From: Nocardioides sp. 503
Lineage (GTDB): Bacteria > Actinomycetota > Actinomycetes > Propionibacteriales > Nocardioidaceae
Assembly (NCBI RefSeq): GCF_004522095.1
Contig: NZ_SPUI01000002.1
Coordinates: forward strand, 682,001-746,000
DNA length: 64,000 nucleotides
Direction: 5' to 3'
The notes under the pieces: model-generated
Seen by the model: the letters and a program-made list of their open reading frames with translations, nothing else
What the model was told of the DNA's origin: nothing
Database searches by the model: none
Part shown: positions 47,598-54,670 of the stretch, one piece after another
How the letters are laid out: each line of letters begins with the position of its first letter
Numbering within the stretch: position 1 is the stretch's first letter
Made by a program: the position numbers and the translations under genes

Positions 47598-48755
47598 TTG
47601 AGGCGAAACACACGATTCGGGCTGGGAGCAGTGGTCGTAACGCTGGCCCTGGCCGTTTCTGCTTGTGGAACGACCGACGATGACAAGCCGGGTGCGGGTG
47701 GCGGGGACGACTGCGCCTTCAACATCGGCGTGATGGGTGCCCTCAGCGGCAGCAACGCCAGCGTCGTGCTGCCCTCGGTCAACGGTGCCAAGCTGGCCCT
47801 GAAGCAGTGGTCCGCGGACAACGACGACTGCGAGATCTCCCTCGAGGAGTTCGACACCGAGGGCGACCCGGCCAAGGCCACGCCGGCTGCGACCAAGATG
47901 GCCACGGACGAGACCTTCATCGGCGTCATGGGTGGCGCCTTCTCCGGTGAGACCCGCGCGACGAAGGCCACCTTCGACGACGCCGGCCTGACCATGATCA
48001 GCCAGTCCGCCACGGCCACCGACCTCACCACCGAGGAGCCGGCCGCGGTGTTCCACCGCGTCATCGGCTACGACGAGGTCCAGGGTGCGGCCATCGGCCG
48101 CTACCTGCGCGACGTCGCGGGCGCCAAGAAGGTCTTCGTCGTCGACGACTCGACCACCTACGGCGAGCCCCTGGCCACCAAGGTCAAGGACGAGCTGGGC
48201 GACCTGGTCGTCGACAGTGACAAGACCCAGGAGGGCCAGACCGAGTTCTCCGCCGTCGTCTCGAAGATCGAGTCGGCCAAGCCCGACGCCGTCTTCTACG
48301 CCGGGTACGCCGCCGAGGCGGGCCCGTTCCTGAAGCAGCTCCGCGACGCCGGTGTGACCGCGACCTTCGTGGGTGGTGACGGCCTCTACGGCGCCGACTT
48401 CCCCAAGGCCGCCGGTGACGCCGCCGAGGGCGCCATCGTCACCTGCCCGTGCCTCCCGGCCGACAAGGCCGAGGGCACCTTCGGCGCCGACTACGAGGCC
48501 GAGTTCGGCGAGGCGCCCGGCGCCTACGCCGCCGAGGGCTTCGACGTCATGACGATCTTCCTCGCCGGCATCAAGGACGGTGCCCGTGACCGCAAGGCCA
48601 TGGAGGAGTTCGTCGACGGCTACACCGGCAAGGGCCTGACGAAGGACTACGCCTTCGACGACAAGGGCGACGTCGCCGAGGAGAACGTCGTGATCTGGAG
48701 CTACAAGGTCACCGACGGCACCCTCACGGCCGAGCAGGAGATCCCCAAGGCGTAA
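47598..48755 (+). CDS. livK: LivK-type branched-chain amino acid ABC transporter substrate-binding lipoprotein
   Basis: 385 residues from TTG 47598 (GAGAGG upstream; no in-frame ATG or GTG fits). The signal peptide RRNTRFGLGAVVVTLALAV ends at lipobox VSAC. The mature protein is a type I periplasmic-binding fold (Peripla_BP_6) with NIGVMGALSGSNASV, a GVMGGAFSGETRA ligand loop and KVFVVDDSTTYGEPLA. Ligand class (Leu/Ile/Val or other amino acid) is inferred from the complete LivHMGF set downstream. Confidence 0.9.
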   Translation: MRRNTRFGLGAVVVTLALAVSACGTTDDDKPGAGGGDDCAFNIGVMGALSGSNASVVLPSVNGAKLALKQWSADNDDCEISLEEFDTEGDPAKATPAATKMATDETFIGVMGGAFSGETRATKATFDDAGLTMISQSATATDLTTEEPAAVFHRVIGYDEVQGAAIGRYLRDVAGAKKVFVVDDSTTYGEPLATKVKDELGDLVVDSDKTQEGQTEFSAVVSKIESAKPDAVFYAGYAAEAGPFLKQLRDAGVTATFVGGDGLYGADFPKAAGDAAEGAIVTCPCLPADKAEGTFGADYEAEFGEAPGAYAAEGFDVMTIFLAGIKDGARDRKAMEEFVDGYTGKGLTKDYAFDDKGDVAEENVVIWSYKVTDGTLTAEQEIPKA

Positions 48756-48778
48756 CGCACGACGCACAACTGACCAGC

Positions 48779-48808
48779 GGGGCGGCCGGGTCGAGACCCG
48801 GCCGCCCC
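48779..48808 (+). terminator. Hairpin between livK and livH
   Basis: GGGGCGGCCGGGTC-GA-GACCCGGCCGCCCC, a perfect 14-bp stem, 23 bases after livK. It probably attenuates readthrough so that the binding protein is made in excess over the membrane parts. Confidence 0.75.
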
Positions 48809-48817
48809 ACAGGCCGT

Positions 48818-48952
48818 GCCCACGCACCGTGGGACGGCCTGGCCCACCCCCCGGGCTCACCCCCCCCCCCCAACCGCCCCGGGGGGGGGGCGGGGCCGCC
48901 CCCCCCCCGCCCCTCTGGCATGGCCCACGCACCGTGGGCCGTCCTGGCCCAC
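48818..48952 (+). repeat. 30-bp direct repeats framing the G/C tract
   Basis: Copies at 48818-48847 and 48923-48952 match at 28 of 30 positions (GCCCACGCACCGTGGG, then CCTGGCCCAC). Each contains CCCACG-CAC-CGTGGG, a small hairpin. The 75 bases between them are almost pure G and C. Confidence 0.85.
48860..48908. repeat. Homopolymer C12 / G10 / C10 tract with 13-bp perfect hairpin
   Basis: Twelve C (48860-48871), then AACCGCCCC, ten G (48881-48890), CGGGGCCG, ten C (48899-48908). G10CGG (48881-48893) and its exact complement (48896-48908) form a perfect 13-bp hairpin with a GG loop. It lies in the leader of livH, 60 bases before the start codon. Nothing else in the window is like it. Run lengths in raw sequence may be inaccurate. 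Confidence 0.85.
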
Positions 48953-48968
48953 GCACTGGGGAGACTCC

Positions 48969-49934
48969 ATGGATTTCAGCAGCCTCATCGACCAGATCGG
49001 TGAGCACACCGCCAACGGCTTGACCAAGGGCGCGATCTACGCCCTCGTCGCTCTCGGCTACACGCTCGTCTACGGCGTTCTGCGCCTCATCAACTTCGCC
49101 CACTCCGAGGTCTTCATGGTGGGGACGTGGGCCGTTCTCGGGGTCTACACCGTCCTGGGCGCCACCGGCGGCAGCGGTGTCGGCCTCGTGATCCTCGCGA
49201 CCGCGCTCGCCGCGCTGGCGGCCGTGGTCGCCTCGGCCAGCACCGCGCTCATCGTGGAGCGGGTCGCCTACCGGCCGCTGCGCAAGAAGAACGCGCCGCC
49301 GCTCATCTTCCTGATCACCGCGATCGGCTGCTCGCTGGTCCTGGTCGAGCTGTTCGGCCACGTGTTCCGGGTGTTCTTCGGCCCGCCGTTCGGTCGTGCG
49401 CTGGTGAGCATCCCCAGCCTCATCGACACCGAGGTCTGGCTCGACCTGGGCAAGACCTCGATCACCAACATGCAGATCATCGTGGTCGTGGGCGCCGTCG
49501 TGATGATGGTCGCGCTCGACACCTTCGTGAACAAGACCCGGTTGGGCCGCGGCGTGCGCGCCGTCGCCCAGGACCCCGACACCGCCGCCCTCATGGGCGT
49601 CAACCAGGACCGGGTGATCATGCTCGTCTTCATCCTGGGTGGGGCCATGGCCGGCGTCGCGGCGATCCTCTACACGATGAACTACGACATCACGAAGTTC
49701 GACATCGGCTTCCTGATCGGGGTCAAGGCGTTCACCGCGGCCGTGCTCGGGGGCATCGGCAACCTGCGCGGCGCGCTCGTCGGGGGTCTGCTGCTGGGCG
49801 TCGTCGAGGTCTACTCCTCCACCCTGTTCAGCTCCAACTGGGAGGACGTCACCGCGTTCGTCGTCCTGATCCTGGTGCTGATGTTCCGACCGACCGGCAT
49901 CCTCGGTGAGTCGCTAGGAAAGGCACGCGCATGA
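48969..49934 (+). CDS. livH: LivH-type branched-chain amino acid permease
   Basis: 321 residues from ATG 48969 (GGGGAGAC upstream). About eight membrane helices. The family N-terminal block GLTKGAIYALVALGYTLVYGVLRLINFAHSEVFM and the later VNQDRVIMLVFILGGAMAGVAAILY EAA-like loop region are clear. It forms the channel with LivM. A longer frame reading back through the G/C tract to 48816 is not supported. It overlaps livM by 4 bases. Confidence 0.94.
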   Translation: MDFSSLIDQIGEHTANGLTKGAIYALVALGYTLVYGVLRLINFAHSEVFMVGTWAVLGVYTVLGATGGSGVGLVILATALAALAAVVASASTALIVERVAYRPLRKKNAPPLIFLITAIGCSLVLVELFGHVFRVFFGPPFGRALVSIPSLIDTEVWLDLGKTSITNMQIIVVVGAVVMMVALDTFVNKTRLGRGVRAVAQDPDTAALMGVNQDRVIMLVFILGGAMAGVAAILYTMNYDITKFDIGFLIGVKAFTAAVLGGIGNLRGALVGGLLLGVVEVYSSTLFSSNWEDVTAFVVLILVLMFRPTGILGESLGKARA

Positions 49935-51112
49935 GTGACTCTGGCAAGGGCTCCGACACCGCTGTCGCGTCCCCCAAGGGCCTTCTGGGCCTGCCCCACC
50001 TCGGCCTGCGCGACAAGTGGGAGCGTGGTCCGATCTGGATGAAGCTCCCCGTCGTCCTGGCGTTGGTCTCGTTCTGCTTCTACCTGCCGTTCCTCAACAT
50101 CCTGCCGTTCGCGCAGGTGCGGACCGACCTCAGCGCCGCAGGCACCGACTGGTCCAGCGTGCTGTTCCTGATCGTGGTCTACATGATCGTCGCGGTCGGC
50201 CTCAACGTCGTGATCGGCCTCGCCGGCCTGCTCGACCTGGGCTACGTCGGCTTCTACGCGCTCGGCGCCTACTCCGTGGCCCTCTTCGGGTCCTCGAGCT
50301 CGCCCGTGACGATCTCCCTGCAGGAGAAGTTCGGCTTCAGCGAGGGCTGGGCGGTGCCGTTCGCGGCCTGCATCCCGCTGGCGATCGCGTTCGCGCTGGT
50401 CGCCGGCGTCATCCTCGGCGCCCCGACGCTGCGGCTGCGCGGTGACTACCTGGCCATCGTGACGATGGGCTTCGGAGAGATCATCCGGATCATCCTGCGC
50501 AACGCGACCGACATCACCGGTGGCCCCAAGGGCGTCATCGGCATCCCCAAGCCTCCGGGCCCCGTGGACGCCGACGGCCGCGACTTCTTCAACGGCCTCG
50601 ACGTGCATCGCTGGTACTGGCTGGCGCTGATCGTGCTGTTCCTGCTGATGTTCCTCGTGCGCCGGCTGGAGAACAGCCGCGTGGGCCGGTCCTGGCTCGC
50701 GATCCGCGAGGACGAGGACGCCGCGCGGATCATGGGTGTCAACGCGTTCAAGTTCAAGCTGTGGGCCTTCGCGATCGGCGCCATGCTCGGCGCGATCGCC
50801 GGCGTGCTCTTCGCCAGCAAGCAGGGGGTGGTCGAGCCCAACGGCTTCAAGCTCAACCTCTCGTTCCTGTTCGTGGCGATGGTCGTCATCGGTGGCTCCG
50901 GCAACATGATGGGCGCGCTGTTCGGCGCCTTCCTGATCACCTACCTGCCCGAGCGGTTCCGGTTCCTGGACCAGTGGCGTCCGTTCGGCTTCGGGGTCGC
51001 GCTGGTCGCCGTCATGGTGCTGCGCCCGCAGGGCCTGATCCCCAACCGCCGAAGAGCTCGAGAGCTCGAGGACCGCAAGGCAGAGGCAGAGGAGGCGGCA
51101 GTCGATGTCTGA
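49931..51112 (+). CDS. livM: LivM-type branched-chain amino acid permease
   Basis: 393 residues. A cytoplasmic N-terminus (about 1-35) precedes about nine membrane helices. GLNVVIGLAGLLDLGYVGFYALGAY, LRLRGDYLAIVTMGFGEIIRI and SRVGRSWLAIREDEDAARIMGVN are LivM hallmarks. The C-terminal tail is charged (RRARELEDRKAEAEEAA). It overlaps livG by 8 bases. Confidence 0.95.
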   Translation: MSDSGKGSDTAVASPKGLLGLPHLGLRDKWERGPIWMKLPVVLALVSFCFYLPFLNILPFAQVRTDLSAAGTDWSSVLFLIVVYMIVAVGLNVVIGLAGLLDLGYVGFYALGAYSVALFGSSSSPVTISLQEKFGFSEGWAVPFAACIPLAIAFALVAGVILGAPTLRLRGDYLAIVTMGFGEIIRIILRNATDITGGPKGVIGIPKPPGPVDADGRDFFNGLDVHRWYWLALIVLFLLMFLVRRLENSRVGRSWLAIREDEDAARIMGVNAFKFKLWAFAIGAMLGAIAGVLFASKQGVVEPNGFKLNLSFLFVAMVVIGGSGNMMGALFGAFLITYLPERFRFLDQWRPFGFGVALVAVMVLRPQGLIPNRRRARELEDRKAEAEEAAVDV

Positions 51113-52007
51113 GCAGACGATGGAGTCCACCCGTGCGGCAGGACACGAGCCGGGGGAGGTGCTGCTCGAGGTCGACCACGTCACGTTGAGGTTCGGCGGT
51201 GTCGTCGCGCTCAACGACGTCGACTTCCAGATCCGTCGGGGCGAGATCCTCGGCCTGATCGGTCCCAACGGCGCCGGCAAGACCACCTGCTTCAACGCGA
51301 TGACCGGCGTCTACAAGCCGACGTCGGGGGAGATCCGGTTCACCGGCAAGCAGATCAGCGGCCGACCGAGCCACCAGATCACCGCGATGGGCATCGCCCG
51401 CACGTTCCAGAACATCCGGCTCTTCCCCGAGATGTCGGCGCTGGAGAACGTGATGGTCGGCTGCGACACGCGCCACAAGACGAGTGTGCTGGGCGCCCTG
51501 TTCCGGCTCTACCGCGTCCGCCCGAAGGAGCACGAGCTCCCCGACAACGGGATCAAGCGCGCCTTCGCCAAGGTGTTCGGCACCAGCCGCCACGTCCTGG
51601 AGGAGCGGGCGGGCCGCGAGAAGGCGATGGCGCTGCTGCGCTTCGTCGGCGTGGCCGACCGGGCGCACGAGCTGTCGCGCAACCTGCCCTACGGCTACCA
51701 GCGCCGCCTCGAGATCGCGCGCGCCATGGCCACCGATCCCCAGCTCCTCTGCCTGGACGAGCCGGCTGCCGGCTTCAACCCGGCAGAGAAGGAGGACCTG
51801 ATGGACCTGATCCGTCAGATCCGCGACCGGGGCCTCACCGTGCTGCTCATCGAGCACGACATGAAGCTGGTCATGGGCGTCACCGACCGGATCGTGGTGC
51901 TGGAGTTCGGGACGAAGATCGCCGACGGGCTGCCCGCCGAGGTCGCCCGCAACCCCAAGGTCATCGCTGCCTACCTAGGAGAGCCCGACGATGCTGCTTC
52001 AGCTTGA
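51105..52007 (+). CDS. livG: LivG-type ATP-binding protein
   Basis: 300 residues. Walker A GPNGAGKTTC (about 58-67), signature NLPYGYQRRLEIARAMA, Walker B LLCLDEPAAGFNPAEKEDL with catalytic Glu, and H-loop LIEHDMKLVMG. An insertion of about 45 residues (DTRHKTSVLGALFRLYRV onward) between Walker A and the signature is usual for LivG. It overlaps livF by 17 bases. Confidence 0.95.
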   Translation: MSEQTMESTRAAGHEPGEVLLEVDHVTLRFGGVVALNDVDFQIRRGEILGLIGPNGAGKTTCFNAMTGVYKPTSGEIRFTGKQISGRPSHQITAMGIARTFQNIRLFPEMSALENVMVGCDTRHKTSVLGALFRLYRVRPKEHELPDNGIKRAFAKVFGTSRHVLEERAGREKAMALLRFVGVADRAHELSRNLPYGYQRRLEIARAMATDPQLLCLDEPAAGFNPAEKEDLMDLIRQIRDRGLTVLLIEHDMKLVMGVTDRIVVLEFGTKIADGLPAEVARNPKVIAAYLGEPDDAASA

Positions 52008-52701
52008 GGACGTGGTCCTCGCCTACGGAAAGATCGAGGCGCTGCACGGCCTGACGATCGACGTGGAGGAGGGCGAGGTCGTCGCCCTGATCGGCGCCAA
52101 CGGCGCCGGCAAGACCTCGACCATGCGCGCGGTCTCGGGGGTGCGCGGCATCCAGTCCGGGAGGATCATCTTCCAGGGCGAGGACGTCACCAAGCTCCGC
52201 GCCGACCAGCGGGTGCGCAAGGGGCTGAGCCTGGCCCCGGAGGGGCGCGGGATCTTCCCCGGCATGACCGTCGTGGAGAACCTCGACATGGGTGCCTACA
52301 CCCGTCGTGACAAGCCCGAGGTCGGCAAGGACTTCGACCGGGTCTTCGACCTGTTCCCGCGGCTCAACGAGCGCCGCAAGCAGATCGCGGGCACGATGTC
52401 CGGCGGGGAGCAGCAGATGCTCGCCATCGGTCGCGCGCTGATGGCGCGACCCAAGCTGCTGCTGCTGGACGAGCCGTCGATGGGCCTGGCGCCGATGCTG
52501 ATCCAGCAGATCTTCACGATCATCACGGAGATCGCGGAGCAGGGCACCACCATCCTGGTGGTGGAGCAGAACGCCAAGCAGGCGCTCTCGCGCGCCGACC
52601 GGGCCTACGTCCTGGAGACGGGCCGGATCGTCAAGACCGGCACCGGCGCCGACCTCCTCGACGACCCGAGCATCCGCGAGGCCTACCTCGGCGTCGCATA
52701 G
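51991..52701 (+). CDS. livF: LivF-type ATP-binding protein
   Basis: 236 residues. Walker A GANGAGKTST, signature TMSGGEQQMLAIGRALM, Walker B LLLLDEPSMGLAPML and H-loop VVEQNAKQAL. It pairs with LivG to power LivHM. Last gene of the liv operon; a bidirectional hairpin follows 11 bases after the stop. Confidence 0.96.
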   Translation: MLLQLEDVVLAYGKIEALHGLTIDVEEGEVVALIGANGAGKTSTMRAVSGVRGIQSGRIIFQGEDVTKLRADQRVRKGLSLAPEGRGIFPGMTVVENLDMGAYTRRDKPEVGKDFDRVFDLFPRLNERRKQIAGTMSGGEQQMLAIGRALMARPKLLLLDEPSMGLAPMLIQQIFTIITEIAEQGTTILVVEQNAKQALSRADRAYVLETGRIVKTGTGADLLDDPSIREAYLGVA

Positions 52702-52712
52702 GTAGTGGTGAG

Positions 52713-52742
52713 GGCCGCCGCCGTCATCGGACGGCGGCGGCC
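52713..52742. terminator. Bidirectional terminator between livF and DUF554
   Basis: GGCCGCCGCCGT-CATCGG-ACGGCGGCGGCC, a perfect 12-bp stem with a 6-base loop. It serves livF on the plus strand and overlaps the last codons of the convergent DUF554 gene. Confidence 0.8.
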
Positions 52743-53470
52743 ACCGCCACCAGCACGGGCGCGAGGAGCAGCGCGGGCAGCAGGTCCGCGACCGGGATCT
52801 CCCGGATCCTCAGGAGCCGCAGGGCCACGCCCACCAGCAGCAGGCCGCCGACGGCGGTGATCGCGGCGAGCTCGGCGTCGGGCAGCACGTCGCCCAGCAG
52901 CACGCCGACGAGCGTCAGCCCGCCCTGGACCACCACCACGGTGATCGCCGACGCCGCCACGCCCCAGCCGAAGGCCGAGGCGAACGCGATCGCCGCGAAG
53001 CCGTCCAGGGTCGCCTTGAGGAAGAGCTGGTCGGCGCCGTTGCCCAGGCCGTCGTTGAGCGAGCCCAGGATCGTCAGCGGGCCGGTGCAGAACAGCAGCG
53101 AGGACACCACGAAGCCCTCGATGAACCGGTGCCGCTCGACCGAGCCCGCGTCCCCGGCGAGCCGGCGCTGCAGCCAGCCGCCGACCGCCTCCACCCGCTG
53201 CTCCAGGCGCAGCAGCGAGCCCACGATGCCGCCCAGGACCAGCGAGCCCAGGACGACCAGCATCGGGGCGCTGTCACCGACCCGGTCCGCGAGCGCCGGG
53301 TCGAGCACCGCGACGGCCGACGTCGCCGCGATCAGCAGCGTGACCAGGCCGAGCGCGTCGGTCACCAGGTCGCGGGTCCGCTCGGGCAGGCGGTCGCCGA
53401 GCAGGCGGCCCAGCAGGGCCCCCAGCAGGACGGTCGCGACGTTCACGACGGTTCCGATTCCGGGGATCAC
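52724..53470 (-). CDS. DUF554 integral membrane protein
   Basis: 248 residues from GTG 53470 (GAGGAGT upstream on the minus strand); a frame back to 53527 lacks a ribosome site. Seven or so hydrophobic helices. The start IPGIGTVVNVATVLLGALLGRLLG and FVVSSLLFCTGPLTILGSLNDGL fit the YdfK/DUF554 family. It is a possible transporter; function unknown. It is divergent from the GNAT gene across 116 bases. Confidence 0.88.
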   Translation of the reverse strand: MIPGIGTVVNVATVLLGALLGRLLGDRLPERTRDLVTDALGLVTLLIAATSAVAVLDPALADRVGDSAPMLVVLGSLVLGGIVGSLLRLEQRVEAVGGWLQRRLAGDAGSVERHRFIEGFVVSSLLFCTGPLTILGSLNDGLGNGADQLFLKATLDGFAAIAFASAFGWGVAASAITVVVVQGGLTLVGVLLGDVLPDAELAAITAVGGLLLVGVALRLLRIREIPVADLLPALLLAPVLVAVAAAVR

Positions 53471-53586
53471 GGGACTCCTCTGTCCAGGGTGGGCGGGCTG
53501 AGCGTAGTCTTCGGGCAGATCGTGCACGGGGCGGCGCGTACGCGCAGCCGCTGTCCAAGGGTTTTCCGGGCCTGGGGAGGCGAGAG

Positions 53587-54171
53587 ATGAGTCGGTCGCT
53601 GGTGTCGCTGCGCTGTGCGGAGCTGTCCGACGCGCCGGTGCTGGCCGAGCTCTGGTGCGACGGGCTGCGCCGCGCCGACCCCCACGAGCAGGTGGCCGAC
53701 CTCGAGCTCGTCATCAAGGGCGCCACCGCCTCGCCGGAGCAGCGCATGCTCGTGGCGGAGTACGACGGTGCGCTCGCCGGCGCCATCCTGCTGCGGGTCG
53801 CCACCCTGTCGGCGATCAACCTCGAGCAGATCGTCCAGGCCGTCTCCCCGCACGTCTTCCCCCAGTACCGCCGCCACGGCATCGGCCGGGCCCTGATGGA
53901 GAGCGCCGTGGCCTTCGCCGAGGAGCTGGGGATCGCCCACGTCGCCACCGCAGCCACGTCCGGCTCGCGCGACGCCAACCGGTTCATGGCGCGGCTCGCG
54001 CTGGGTCCTTACGCCACCCTGCGCCTGGCGCCCACGGTCGCCGTGCGCGGCAAGCTCACCGCGCAGCGCCCCGTCCTGCCGGGCAACGGCCGTCAGCGCA
54101 CCCGGCTGCTGGCCGCCCGCCGCTCCATGCGTCGCGCCCAGGTCGAGACCCCCGAGCTCGAGCTCGGGTAG
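53587..54171 (+). CDS. GNAT-family N-acetyltransferase
   Basis: 194 residues, ATG 53587 after GGGAGGCGAG. The GNAT core covers about 5-140, with the acetyl-CoA loop YRRHGIGRALMESAVAFAEE and ATSGSRDANRFMARLALGPY. The C-terminal 40 residues are a basic, Arg-rich extension (GNGRQRTRLLAARRSMRRAQ). Substrate unknown. It converges on the thioesterase gene with a one-base gap. Confidence 0.87.
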   Translation: MSRSLVSLRCAELSDAPVLAELWCDGLRRADPHEQVADLELVIKGATASPEQRMLVAEYDGALAGAILLRVATLSAINLEQIVQAVSPHVFPQYRRHGIGRALMESAVAFAEELGIAHVATAATSGSRDANRFMARLALGPYATLRLAPTVAVRGKLTAQRPVLPGNGRQRTRLLAARRSMRRAQVETPELELG

Positions 54172-54172
54172 G

Positions 54173-54610
54173 TCAGCGGCCCATCCGCTCGGCCGGCACC
54201 AGCGCGCAGGTGATGCGCGAGGTGCAGACCCGCTTGCCCCGCTCGTCGGTGATGACCACCTCGAAGCAGGCCGAGGTGCGGCCCAGGTGGATCGGGGTCG
54301 CCACGCCGGTCACCGTGCCGGAGGTCGCCGAGCGGTGGTGCGTGGCGTTGATGTCGATGCCCACGGCCACCCGGTCGGGGTGGGCGTGCCGGGCCGAGCC
54401 GATCGAGCCGAGGCTCTCGGCGAGCACCACCGAGGCGCCCCCGTGCAGGAGGCCGTAGGGCTGGGTGTTGCCCTCGACCGGCATCGTGGCGACGATGCGC
54501 TCGGCGGACACCTCGAGCAGCTCGATGCCCATCTTCTCGTTGAGCGCCCCCATGGGCATCTGGGCGAGGAACTCCTCGAGGGGCACGCTGGTCTGCTCGT
54601 CGTCGCTCAT
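54173..54610 (-). CDS. PaaI-type hotdog-fold thioesterase
   Basis: 145 residues from ATG 54610; an ATG at 54655 would add 15 residues. Single hotdog domain with the HGG motif in YGLLHGGASVVLAESLGS and the INATHHRSATSGTVTG strand pair. Relatives hydrolyse hydroxyphenylacetyl-CoA, DHNA-CoA or other aryl/acyl-CoA. No pathway genes are next to it, so the substrate is open. GAGAAT lies exactly 6 bases before ATG 54610, matching the leaderless layout. It is divergent from polA. Confidence 0.88.
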   Translation of the reverse strand: MSDDEQTSVPLEEFLAQMPMGALNEKMGIELLEVSAERIVATMPVEGNTQPYGLLHGGASVVLAESLGSIGSARHAHPDRVAVGIDINATHHRSATSGTVTGVATPIHLGRTSACFEVVITDERGKRVCTSRITCALVPAERMGR

Positions 54611-54616
54611 GGCGTC

Positions 54617-54622
54617 ATTCTC
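54617..54622 (-). promoter_or_regulatory. -10-like GAGAAT before the thioesterase ATG
   Basis: On the minus strand GAGAAT, then GACGCC, then ATG 54610. It has the same 6-base gap as other leaderless starts here, but the hexamer lacks the first T. Confidence 0.4.
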
Positions 54623-54658
54623 GCCGACCGCACCCAGCACGGTGTCGTCGGTCATGGA

Positions 54659-54664
54659 TAGAGT
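54659..54664 (+). promoter_or_regulatory. -10 box TAGAGT for leaderless polA
   Basis: TAGAGT, then CGCCGG, then GTG 54671. The gap is 6 bases and there is no ribosome site. The promoter lies inside or just upstream of the divergent thioesterase gene. Confidence 0.6.
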
Positions 54665-54670
54665 CGCCGG

